Shown: positions 9,772-21,225 of the stretch, piece after piece
How the letters are laid out: every line of letters starts with the position of its first letter
Position numbering within the stretch: position 1 is the stretch's first letter
Assembly (NCBI GenBank): GCA_933228765.1
Contig: OW121753.1
Span: 5,829,827 to 5,893,826 of the forward strand
DNA length: 64,000 nucleotides
Reading direction: 5' to 3'
DNA from: Miltochrista miniata
Lineage: Eukaryota; Arthropoda; Insecta; Lepidoptera; Erebidae
Notes under the pieces: model-generated
What the model was told of the DNA's origin: nothing
What the model saw: only the letters and a program-made list of their open reading frames with translations
Database searches by the model: none
Program-made: the position numbers and the translations under genes

Positions 9772-12700
9772 TCAAATTAGTCCATACTCGGACAGTTTAT
9801 ACCGCAATACGACGGGAGCGCTCGTACAAGGCACTATGGCTAATTCTGTGACGACTGCGGTGATGAGGCTGGCTGGAGTGACGTCATACGTGAGGCTTAG
9901 TACTCCCAAGTTCTTGTGCGACTGCCAGCCTTTGAGGACTGATTTTGGATCCGATTCGTCGATTATTTCGTCTAGGTCACCTGTTGAAATGGGAAATAGT
10001 TACTAAAATATATTACTAATATTATAAATGTATAAACGTGAAAGTTTGTGAGTGTAGATGGCTAGATGTTTGTAAATCTTTTAAGCTCTAACGGCTGAAT
10101 GGATCTAGATTGGTACAGCAGTCTGGAATAACACATACGCTACATTTTATCCCGGAAAAAAGTTCCCATGGGAAGCTTAAAAGGAAACCGCAGGCGCCAT
10201 CTAGTATATTGTAACATTTTTTGAAATGACTTGCTAAGATACTTGCACACGACGTCGTTTTTCGTATGGAAGCGAACTTTAATTTTAGACTCGCATCCTC
10301 GAAATGTTGGAACATTCAGAAAACAGTACACGAGACTCGTATTTTTTTATGCGAGCTCACCAAATTAACGCCGCCCCTGAGGTCTGAGGGGTGAGCACTG
10401 AGGGGCACTCTCACAGTCCATAGAACTCATGACAGTTGGGCGCACGACAGAGCGGGCACGTTGTGTGTGTATATACGTGTTAGTGTGGCGCGTACCGTAC
10501 CGATCTCGTTGTAGGCGAAGGCGTCGGTGCAGGGCCGCTGCGAGCACTTGTGCGTCTCGCACGCCACGAGCGCGGGCACGTTGTGTGTGTATATACGTGT
10601 TAGTGTGGCGCGTACCGTACCGATCTCGTTGTAGGCGAAGGCGTCGGTGCAGGGCCGCTGCGAGCACTTGTGCGTCTCGCACGCCACGAGCGCGGGCACG
10701 TTGTGTGTGTATATACGTGTTAGTGTGGCGCGTACCGTACCGATCTCGTTGTAGGCGAAGGCGTCGGTGCAGGGCCGCTGCGAGCACTTGTGCGTCTCGC
10801 ACGCCACGAGCGCGGGCACGTTGTGTGTGTATATACGTGTTAGTGTGGCGCGTACCGTACCGATCTCGTTGTAGGCGAAGGCGTCGGTGCAGGGCCGCTG
10901 CGAGCACTTGTGCGTCTCGCACGCCACGAGCGCGGGCACGTTGTGTGTGTATATACGTGTTAGTGTGGCGCGTACCGTACCGATCTCGTTGTAGGCGAAG
11001 GCGTCGGTGCAGGGCCGCTGCGAGCACTTGTGCGTCTCGCACGCCACGAGCGCGGGCACGTTGTGTGTGTATATACGTGTTAGTGTGGCGCGTACCGTAC
11101 CGATCTCGTTGTAGGCGAAGGCGTCGGTGCAGGGCCGCTGCGAGCACTTGTGCGTCTCGCACGCCACGAGCGCGGGCACGTTGTGTGTGTATATACGTGT
11201 TAGTGTGGCGCGTACCGTACCGATCTCGTTGTAGGCGAAGGCGTCGGTGCAGGGCCGCTGCGAGCACTTGTGCGTCTCGCACGCCACGAGCGCGGGCACG
11301 TTGTGTGTGCGCGCCGCCGCCGCTATCTGTGCGGTGCCGGCTCGACCCAGTACCGCGCCGTTGCTTAGGAGCGCACTTGCTCCCACGATAACCTTGTTCA
11401 CCTAGGGAGAGAACTGGTGTTTAACAACGAAATTGCTTCAAAACTGTTCACGTTTATTCCAAGCAAGCATACAAGGTCCTCACCTTGGGCATGACGCAGG
11501 AGATGGCACAAATATCGAGGTAGGAGAGGTCCAGCCCATATTCTCCCAGGGTCCGCACAGATCTCTGCACGGCGCTGCAGTGGCGGTCACTTCCCACTAC
11601 GATGGTGTGGAAGCGGACGCCCTCCGACCATGCCTCCTTCAGGATGCGCTCTATTAGCGACGAGCTGGTGGGGAATTTAAAGTTTTTTTTTTGTTTAACG
11701 GAAATTTGTATCTTAAAAACGGAAAATTAGCGAGCAATGATTGTAATGACGCGTCGCATCGACGTTGCATTAATGAACCTTATCAGTACACTTTCCTCGA
11801 AATTACTCTAAAAAGTGTAGAACCAGAAAATTTCGCTGTTACAAATTATAGAAGAAGTACCAAAAATTTTAAATATGGAAAAAGAATTGGTTTCGAGCAG
11901 GATTCGACCTTATTCTGGGAAGTAATGACCTACGGCAAACTAAAGGAAAGTGCTTATCTTTAACAAAATACAATTTATTTCCTTACATAAACTGATTTAT
12001 TGTTCAAAATGTAGACCATTGTTTTCAACACATAGCTGGATTCGAGACCTCAAGGATCGCACTGCATCCAATATTATTGATTTTGTTTAGAATATTCTCT
12101 AAAAAATCATTCTGAGCATGATTTAAAACACGGAATAGTTACGATCTATTCTGGGATTTGGAACGAAACAAATTATGATATAAAAATTTAGGTACATGAA
12201 ATATGAATTCTATTACAATTCTAAACTTTCCTTTAATTTGCCGTATATCATTACTTCGCAGAATTTGATCCTTATCAGCGACACTATCGTATGGTGTAAT
12301 AATAAAAGTGTTTTTTTTTTTTTCAAAATCAATGGGTTCGATTCCCAGCTAGGATTAATGGTTTTTCAAAAATCTAATGATGAGGTTTTAAGTTTTATTA
12401 AAATCAGGCTCGTAACTCCTTTGAGCATTTTTAGCTATTCCTAATAGTTTCGGATTTGGCCATTCAAGCGCGTTTCTAAAATTCATCCTGTATATGTCTT
12501 GGGGCGACGCATACTACTTGCTTTTCAAAAATAATCTTAGAAGTACCATCATACATACCAGCCATACGTGAGTATGGTGTCTCCGTTAGAGATCTTATTC
12601 CGCACCGTTATACTGATAGCCTCTCCTGCCATCTCGATTTGTTCTCTGATGTACCTGTCTATCTCTTGCTGTAAGGTTTTCTTTGCCTGCATCATAAAAA

Positions 12701-15700
12701 AATGTAGTTAAAACGTTTGTATGAAAGTTTATGCCGCCGAGCTAATAAGAAGATCCTTCACTTATTAAAACTTTCATAACATTGGTTTCTCCATGAAAGC
12801 AGCGATTGCAGAAATGCCGAAATATTGAAGACACATGGCGCTTGTAAAGAGTCGCGACGCTGTTGACCCAAGCGTTGCGCGACGTTCTGCTAACGTTAGC
12901 GGTTCAAAGACTTCTATATAAACTGAGGTAGACATGCCCTACGCACCGATTTTTGAAACCTATAAACTGCGCCAATTAGCAGCGTTGCTCGCACTTTTGT
13001 GAGTCAAAACTTCAAGAGTAGGTGCTCGACTTGCAATCGGAGTCCATACGCCTTCTCTTTTACTCTTTTTCTATTCGTATATTGCTATTGTGTGTGGTGA
13101 CAATTACGTAAAAAATATTTATAAGTCTGTGTAGTCTTAGTAATGTGTGTATTTGAGGATTGCTTTTGAAATCTCGTTTGTTAGAGTACGGCACGTCTAC
13201 CTCACTTTATATAGAAGTCTTTGTAGCGGTTGCGACGCCTTGACGTTAGCGCTGCGACGCCATTGATGTTACCGCTGCGACGCCATCGACGTTAGCATTG
13301 CGACGCCAATGAAGTTAGCGTTGGAACTACATTGACGTTAGTGTTGAGACGCCATTGACGTTAGCGCTACGAAGTTATTGACGTTGACGTAGAGACGCCA
13401 TTTACGTTAGCGTTGCGATGCCATCGACGTTAGCGTTGCGACGCCAATGATGTAAGCGTTGGAACTACATTGACATTAGTGTTGAGACGCCATTGACGTT
13501 AGCGTTGCAACGCCATCGACGTTACCGTTGCGACGTCAATGATGTAAGCGTTGGAACTATATTGACATTAGTGTTGAGACGCCATTGACGTTAGCGCTAC
13601 GAAGCTATTGACGTTGGCGTAGAGACGCCATTTACGTTAGCGTTGCGACGCCATTGACATTAGCGTTGAGCCGACATTGACGTTAGTGTTGAGGAGACGC
13701 CATTGACGTTAGCGCTGCGATGCCATAGACGTTAGGGTTGCAACGCCATTGATGTTAGTATTGCTACATGTTTAACGTTAGTGAATATTTATCTATACTC
13801 ACGTCAAATTCATCGACGTTATTGGGCAGCTGCGTGAGATGGTATCGGAAGTACTTGATAGCGTTAATTTGCGACGAGGAAGGCGCTCGATGGGCCCATA
13901 AAAACTCTAGAGAGGCGGCTAAGTGGGCGTCTAAGCCGCGGCCGAATTCGGTTTTGGCTGGTAGCGTGTAATCTCGGACCATCTGTAGAACAATATTTTT
14001 TTAGGTTTAAATGGCACTAAATGAAAATGGCAGCTTTTTTTATTACACTTAAGAAATAACCACTCCTAGCTTAGGCTACAAATAACAAAAAATCTCCAAA
14101 ACTCTTAAGCCGAAATCAAGTTTCGACAAAGTGCATATAAGGGGCAAATATTGACGTAGCTTTTGTATTGAATCGTGCATAATATAATATATTGCTTGAT
14201 AACTGTTTCCGATGCAAAACGAATGCCAGTAGTCAAGTTATCTGGAAACTGCAGGAAATGTGATCTCGTTATTTTATAATCAAGCTATGATAAAACATAA
14301 AAGTCAGCAGCTAAATATTCTTTTATAGAAACATGCCTACAAAGTGAGGACAACTTCTATGTTTAATTAATACATTTATTTAATAACTTACGGCCGTATT
14401 GTAAAAATTACCGTAAGTTTTTGTTTTACAAATCAACGGCCAAGCGTTGCTTAGCTCTGAGAAACCTTCCGTCATGTCTGATACTACAGCTATGTATAAT
14501 ATATTTACCTTTTTAAGCGCGTTCAAGAGAGCGATGCACCTAGCGTTTGAGCCCGTTATAACTTTAGTCGCCAATTGCACACCCAACTTGATAATAGCTG
14601 GATGCAAGCTGAAAGTGAAAACATTGTAATGAAAATCTACAATATTCATGTTTAAAATTACACCGAGAGAGAACGGTAGTAAGTATCATTGTGTTCAAAT
14701 GCTGGTAGTCAAATGTGCTGTGTTTTTTCTTGAAGCATCACAGTTGTCAGCTCTGGGGCCTATTTGTTAAACTATTTTTTTTATAAAACGAACAGACTCC
14801 AACACCAATTTAAGTCAGGTTGGGTTTACTTTATTTATTTATTAAGTTTTATTGGAAAATCCACAGTTTCTTAAGCCCGCTAGACCGCTGACATCCAGTT
14901 TGAGCCCTGATGTTTCCCTGCAGTAGCATTCTTCGAGCGTCGTCGTCTTCTTCCAGTTTGAGGCCGACTAAGGTATCAATCAATATGATATTTTTTTACA
15001 AAACGACATTCACAAAGGAATTCTTTTTAATTCCAGATGAGTGTTTTCAACACTTGAACTCATAAGAATACTTATATGTACTCAACAAGTTATTATCAGT
15101 TACATATCTAGTATTATCTAGTACTAAATATTGATAAAAGACAGGCCCTTGTTTTGTAATAAACCCGATTATCTGGTCTGTTGGTTTAGTGCTGGAATAA
15201 ATATATTGCTTACCAAAACACGTATGTACTTACTTAGAATTGAAAGCTAGATGGCGTAGTTTCTCGAGGTCTTGTTCTTTGTACAGATGTTGAAACCAGA
15301 GGCTGCAGGAATTTACTACCTTCACTTTGGACTTTGCACTAGATTTTGGTTTTGAGGCTACCTGTAAAGGGACACAATTCATTTTGCAATTATTATTGTA
15401 TGACAATGATACTGGACGAAAGTAATTCGGTAACTAATAAAATACAGAGTGAATTTATAAGTTGGTTTCCATAGAAAAGCAACGACATAGACAATTTAAA
15501 AAACTGCAGACTTGCACTTGGCCTGCTTTTCTAATTTCTGGTGAGGATCAACATAGTTAGACAGATCACATAAACCTAACTTCCGCCATAGTTCCATAAA
15601 GTGGAGGAACTTATTGCCTTAATAACAATATTTTTTTTAAGTAAAACTTCTTTAGGCGCGACTAGGGAGTAACTCAGATTACAATTTACATACACAACAC

Positions 15701-18383
15701 TGACACGGAAGTATCGCTATGTGAATTTTGAATAGCGGAAACTAAAATTAAATTATAACATTTGATGCCGTCAATGGCAAAGAAGTTTTACTTCAATAGC
15801 GCGTAAAGGTTACACGCACACACGTTTTTTTTTTGTAATTTACCATTTTATTTGTAGTTTCCTTAGGTGTAGTGGCCTTTACTTCAGCTTTAGGTTTAGC
15901 TACCACCTTCTGTTCTTGAGCAGCTTGCTTCACAGCCCTCTGCGCTTCTTGCTTGGCACGTCTTTCTGCCTTTAATTCTGCTTTGCTTTTGCCACCCTCC
16001 TCAGTTTTACTTATACTATTTTGTTGTGCTTGTGACTGAAAATTTGTTGTCAAATTGTAAATTCTCTGTGAGCTAACACCAAAATATGTTTAACTTATTT
16101 ATAAATTATCAAATCCTATTCTTATCTTTACATTAGTACTTGTATATTGGCATTAATACAGTGTTTGTGTACCAAATTCTTGTCTGGCATCATGTTTCTA
16201 TTATACCCAAAAAAATTAAAATGCATGAATCCCTGTATTTCTAAACAATGACAATATGTTAGTCTATCTTATTTACTAAACATATTCAAATAGTAGGGAA
16301 AGAAGTTTTGTTTACCTTATTTCCACTGAAATTAATAGCGCTTACTTTATCTGTAACCTCTTTAATATCCTTAGCTACAGTTACAATGTCCCTCAAAGTT
16401 TCAACAACATCTTTTACTGTCATATCTTCATTTACAGTCTTAGATTGTTCATTCTGACTCACCTTAGACACAGGCTTATCAGTTTTAGGCACTTCATCAC
16501 CTGCACCTTTCTTCTTAGCTTGTTTAGCTGCTTTTTTAGCAGCTCTTTCAGACTTTATTTGTCCCTTATCTTTATCACCATCAATTGATAGGGATTCTAC
16601 TTTGAGACATGCTTTATCTACTTCGTCTTTGCCTTTAGTTGAAGTTGGCTTCACTTCCTTCTGTTCCTCAGCTAGTTCTTGGTTAGGTTTATCATTTTTT
16701 ACATCTGGAGATGCTTTCTTAACTTCAGCAACCTGTTCTTTTAATTGAACTGTATCTTTACCTTTCCCTTTTTGTTTAGCTAGTTTTTTCGCTTGTCTAG
16801 CAGCAAGAACATCATCTCTAGGCTTATTATCAGCCATATTATTGATTTCTTTTTCTTTTTTATTTACTTGATTGTCTTTTTCATCTCCTAATTCAGGAGA
16901 ACCATGTAGCACTGAGTTATTCACATCAACATTACAAGAATTTTCTGAGGAACGAAGCGATTTCAATTTGTTTCTTCTATTTCTTCTCTTTACAGTGGCT
17001 TTTGATTTTTTCTTGAAATTGTAATTATTACTTTCTTCCTGTAAACAAATGCAATTTTTTAGAAGTGTAGGCTTTTTGATATCAAAAGTGCTTGGAGTCA
17101 GACCACCTCAAATTGTGAGACAGTACAAGTAGCTCTGTACTTTAACTAGCCTAAAGTACCTATGTGTATGTACATTTAGTAACTAACTATTAACAATTTG
17201 TGTCAGTAGTTTTTTAGTACAAAGATGTCACTTATAATTGTTTTAAAACTGACATTCACAAACATTTTCACAAAACTCTATCTGATCCCAACTAATCCCA
17301 AGATAACCTGCTTGTGTTATGAGTATAAGCCCACAGATATTAATACTTAATATACTGTTAAATACATACTTATCATACATAAACAAGAAGCCATGAGACG
17401 GTCTCACCCAACTGCCCCTCTGTGAAAGTTCACTACGATTGACGTTGTCATTTATGTTTTATTTCAAACTTTGAACAGATGATCCATGTGACCTAGTGAC
17501 GTAATATAATGCAACAGTCACAGACTACAGACAAAGTCTCGTCATAAGCCCCTCTGCAATCTATTTGAGGGGCTAAAACACACTATCTCCTGAGACAAAC
17601 AACTATGGATCACACAACTTTTAGTCTCTAGTGGGGATCTAAACCTTAACCTCATGATCTGCAGTCGAACATTTCAACATCTAGATTCTAGAACAACAAG
17701 GCAGTCAAAAAAGGAATTAAAATTATACAAATACAAATTCAAATTGTGTGAGTTTTCAAGACATTATTAATGATCATAAACTAAAAATCATTTTTTAACC
17801 TTAGATACTTATAGCATAATTAAATACATACTACACTGTCCTCTGCATCTCCTTCAGGAGTGTGCGGTCCAATTCTTTCTCTATCAAGGAAATCAGGCAA
17901 TGTTTCAGTTATATCTGTGGCAGATTTTATACATCCAGCCCCATATTTTTTCTTCGTGGTGCTTGATTTGCGTTTGGTTGTTTTAGATGTTCCCTGTGCA
18001 CATAATTCAGAGTCAAGCAATTTTTTACATTGAACATGTTATGTAAACAAAATTTTGATATGAGAAATAGTCGCTATTTACATATAAGACTAGCTTATAT
18101 TCAGCGAGTTCACCCGCGAAATATAAATTACTTAGACCTCCCAGATAAATCGCTCTATCTTTTATAGAAAACCGCATGAAATCTGTTCAATACTTTTTAA
18201 GTTTGTCGCGTACATACAGACAGACGCGGTAAAGTGGATCGTTTCATAATTTGAAAGGACATTACATGTCAAAACATAATGAACCTTTTGTGGTCAAATA
18301 GATAGCTAACAAATGTTTTTAAAGCGTATAATGAAAATAGTCATATTTATATTAAAAATGACATTTACCTCGGAGAAAACCAT
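9772..18383 (-). CDS. EIF2B4: translation initiation factor eIF2B subunit delta, 11 exons
   Basis: This is a regulatory-core subunit of eIF2B, the exchange factor that recycles eIF2-GDP and is inhibited by phosphorylated eIF2 in the integrated stress response. Coding exons from 5' to 3' on the minus strand: 18383-18369, 17993-17832, 17038-16316, 16035-15844, 15361-15234, 14608-14509, 13982-13803, 12686-12559, 11664-11484, 11401-11221, 9980-9772. All introns are GT-AG and all phases agree, giving 732 codons. Family hallmarks are the basic KSKAELKAERRAKQEA segment, LHPAIIKLG and GSNARCIALL, RNKISNGDTILTYGCSSL, and the C-terminal YDVTP, VTELAIVPC and PVVLR. The protein is longer than the human one (523 residues), mainly through the lysine-rich 241-codon exon 3. 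Oddity: the 3' part of exon 10 plus its donor is repeated seven times (10452-11308). The exon end given here uses the first donor. No decayed residue in the core was noticed. Confidence 0.95.
10010..10160 (+). mobile_element. truncated Helitron-like copy in intron 10 of the eIF2B-delta gene
   Basis: TTACTAATATTATAAATG followed by AAAGTTTGTGAGTGTAGATG and GTCTGGAATAACACATACGC matches the family-1 copies at 54434 and 3822. The 3' CTAG end is missing. The insertion starts about 30 bp beyond the last-exon acceptor. Confidence 0.55.
10452..11308 (-). repeat. seven perfect 120-bp units: tail of eIF2B-delta exon 10 plus its splice donor
   Basis: Seven units repeat without a single difference, followed by a terminal 17 bp (the last 17-mer starts 840 bp, or 7 x 120, from the first). 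On the minus strand each unit contains about 83 bp of exon 10, the donor ATCG|GTACGG and about 37 bp of intron. The unit is bounded by the 17-mer ACACACAACGTGCCCGC. One copy of this 17-mer lies in the exon and one in the intron, so expansion between them explains the unit length. 120 bp is 40 codons, and the eIF2B-delta frame stays open from 11401 to 10427. Confidence 0.95.
13200..13790. repeat. degenerate 23-bp minisatellite in an eIF2B-delta intron
   Basis: A unit close to GACGTTAGCGTTGCGACGCCATT repeats in register of 23 bp with many substitutions and some shifted copies. It ends just before exon 7 (13803-13982). Some variant units recur as higher-order blocks: the GGAACTACATTGACRTTAGT stretch appears several times. 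It is noncoding. Confidence 0.85.
15639..15826. mobile_element. MITE, AAACTTCTTT family, in intron 4 of the eIF2B-delta gene
   Basis: Left end GTAAAACTTCTTTAGGCGCG at about 15641; right part GGCAAAGAAGTTTTACTTC, then GCGCGTAAAGGTTACACGC. The inverted core is GAAGTAAAACTTCTTT. The right end lies 18 bp from the exon-4 donor (15843). A sister copy at 61763-61965 in the second zinc-finger gene shares most of the sequence. There is no coding capacity. Confidence 0.75.
17280..17420 (-). repeat. tRNA-derived SINE body fragment in an eIF2B-delta intron
   Basis: The stretch CCCAAGATAACCTGCTTGTG followed by ATGAGTATAAGCCCAC is the complement of the SINE body seen at 3560-3640. It lacks the tRNA-like head and is diverged. 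Confidence 0.5.
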
Positions 18384-21225
18384 TGAAGCTAATCCTTGGC
18401 AGGCTATAAAAAAATCCTATTACATTCTGAGTTTTACAGAACTAACCTTACAATTACATACACAACACTGAAAATCAAAATGTAAACTTACCTCGAATTA
18501 TGAAGTACTTGGCTTATCTACACATAGGGTACCTTAAATGCAAATAATATAAAATGTGTACGTTTACAGAGTAATTTATTTGCAAAATTGTGAAATATAA
18601 CAAGAAAAGAACAACATGAGAACAACATCAATCAAAAATCGTATCATGTCACGTCACAAATGTCAATGTCACGTTCCAGTTCGACTTGACATTTAATTTC
18701 AAACTTTTGGCATGGTTGACGTAGTATTTAAGTTAAACCCTAACCCGCAGGAAGAGTCTGCATAATGGTAGACCAAGTCTGGCAGGAGTCCTGATGTTAT
18801 CTTACCCTGGAGTTCTGGCCATAGGGTCCATAGGTTGATGATGAGGCATCGTGTGTTTTTAGTTGGTAGAACTCCAGTATTGCGTCCATCGTCCTTATGG
18901 AGAGGATTTCCATACATAAAAAAAGTATTTGGGTTTAATAGTTCCAATTTGCGTGCCCCGTGTGGCACCGATCAGCTCACGCCAGGCAGGTGGATGTAGC
19001 CCTAAATGATACATGTCGAATCATCACCGGTTGTTTAAAGCCCACTCCCCTCACCATGCTCCACCCACTAGCCGGCATCGCCCCACCAGCAACAAGACGA
19101 ATCGCCGCATGCAGACTGGAGAAGGCGAAACAAGAGACGGTCTCCCAACACTGCCTATTCGGACACCAACCACCTAGAGCTCGCCTAAAGAGCCGTAAAA
19201 GCTTTATCCAAAAAACCATAGCCTCAAATGAACACCCTGTTGCGCTGAGAGTCTCGCTTTGGAAGGCGAAACTACCTCCACCTTCCGACTTTCTACCTCC
19301 TCAGGAAAAGCTACCTCCTGGATGCGACCTCCGATGGCCGGTGTGGAGATCTCTCAACCGCTTACGAACTATGGTCGGCCGGTCCAGACAAAACCTGTGC
19401 AGGTGGGGAATGCGAGATCCGGGCTTAGCCGCATGTGACTGCGGCGCCTCCGTGCAGTCCATGTCGCACTTACTCGCATGTCCCCTTTGTCCTACATCTT
19501 GCTCTAAGGCCGACCTTATTAACGCCACCGACAGAGCAGTTGCGATGGCGGAGTTTTATGCCAAAAGTGTTTAAAAAAAAAGAGGAATCATTGACACGAT
19601 AGAAGAAGAAGTTCCAAGGATAAAAACAGCCCGTGCATTACTCCAGGTTATTGAATAACGAACATCTAAACATCTTCACAACTTTTTTTAGAAAGAAATA
19701 GTGCCGGTAAAGTTGTTTAATTCCATATCTTTGAGTTAGGCAGCAGTGGTAGCCGTAGGTCCGTTGGGGATATGCTCCCGATGGCTTACCCGGGGCTCCC
19801 AACCGTAAAAAAAGTACCAACCAAAGACTTCTGCGTATCTAACTTTTATATAAACCTCAGTTTAGAAGTCTTTGGTGGGTTATAGCAACCTTTTAAAAAA
19901 TAGTATTTTAATTTAAGCTACTAGGTTACTACTACTACAACGCTGCAAAAATCAAATTCAAATCAATGCAATTGTAGTATCAAGGGAGACCAGTCACCGT
20001 AACTTTCCATTACAGCCTTAGACCATACAACACGGGACTAGCCTTTGCGAACCACCGCATACAAAAATATTCTGCCAGTTTTCATACAAGTGAAGGGGGA
20101 AACACAAAGACATATAAAATTTCATTGCATTTAAAAATGTATTAATCGACAAACGCGTAATGGCTGTTGTGTGTTAATTGTTATTGTACAGTCAACTACA
20201 ATGAAATGTACTAGTTTAATCATATAAAATGATGTACTGATGTACAGGCTTTTTATAAAGCCAAAAGACCAAATGGTCATGTGCAATGGCAGAAAACAAT
20301 GCTTAAGTAAGGCGCATCCTGTGGTTAGATGATCTAAGATTACAGCATTTATATTTTTATTCTAAAATCATATCGTAACTACTAAGGGTCGGGCTCACTA
20401 GTTTGGGAAAACGGGTCGAGTTGTTCTTCTTGCCCAAAGAAAGAACCCAGTATGGTTATCAATTTCATGCTTGGCGAGCCCCAGTCCAACGATTGATGTT
20501 GGGCTATCGTCTACTAACTAAAACATTTTTCGGCGCGAGAATAATCATAGCGATGTACCGTGATCACTCTACTACACAATGCGTTTGCGGTTTGCAAAAC
20601 TGTAACAGATATGAATAGGTACCTACCTACTTAATGAAGTTTAATAATACGCAGCCGGTTAATTCGTGTAGTGAGATCGGCAGTAAGACGAATGATATCC
20701 TTGCCTCGGATCTTCCAAACGTCTACAGTATGGGATTCTGTGAAAGGGGTCTAAGAAGGGTTTTACAGGGTCGGCAGCCCGAATGAAGCGCCTCTTGTGT
20801 CGCGAACGTTCGTACGGCTACGGTGACCACTAGTGCATTTGGTGGGTCGGTAGTATGCTTGTCTGCCACCTTAGAGATATTAAAAAAAGACTGGCAAAAA
20901 ATTATACCTACCTACTGAAAATTGTAGCTGGTATAGGCTGCATGGATGGATGAAAAAAGGGGAGAATCGGTGCAAATGACATAGGCTAATTTAATCAGTA
21001 ATAAAATAATTTATTAGATTTGATTTATATTTAAATAGTATTTTTCGATCGATATTTATTTAACACTTCTTGATTATAATAATTAAAACTAGATTTAGGC
21101 AAAAATGATTATTTTAATATTACAGACTTTTAAGTTACGATAAATGCTTGAAACCTGACTGTGTGAAACATAATATTGACAAAATCTAGGTAACAAGGAC
21201 CCATATTAGTTTTTAATAATTGTAT
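18384..21225. other. intergenic region between eIF2B-delta and GALK2
   Basis: This contains the 5' flank of the eIF2B-delta gene (no defined promoter element), a LINE fragment at 18960-19574 and a SINE-like copy at about 20755-20887 (GTATGCTTGTCTGCCACC phrase). AT-rich sequence with a TTTATT (AATAAA on the minus strand) near 21055 could serve GALK2 polyadenylation. 19740-20640 shows nothing I recognise. Confidence 0.5.
18960..19574 (+). pseudogene. non-LTR retrotransposon, C-terminal part of the reverse-transcriptase ORF
   Basis: About 200 codons are open to the TAA at 19572. The phrases VDVALNDTCRIITGCLKPTP, LAGIAPPATRR and WGMRDPGLAACDCGA are typical of the region downstream of the RT domain in LINE polyproteins, including a cysteine-containing tail (CDCG...HLLACPLC). 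The RT catalytic part is absent, and an A-rich run follows the stop. It is a 5'-truncated insertion, probably recent because the frame is still open. Confidence 0.75.

Noticed and set aside
10452..11308. CRISPR-like array
   Set aside because: The units are contiguous identical 120-mers with no variable spacers, and lie across an exon/intron boundary of a eukaryotic gene.
10365..11391. Long open frames over the 120-bp array on the plus strand and in the second minus frame
   Set aside because: Because 120 is a multiple of three, any stop-free unit frame stays open. Only the minus frame from 11401 connects to the eIF2B-delta exons.
18699..18968. Minus-strand 89-codon frame before the LINE fragment
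   Set aside because: No recognisable domain; lies in repeat-derived sequence, and its composition gives no support for a gene.
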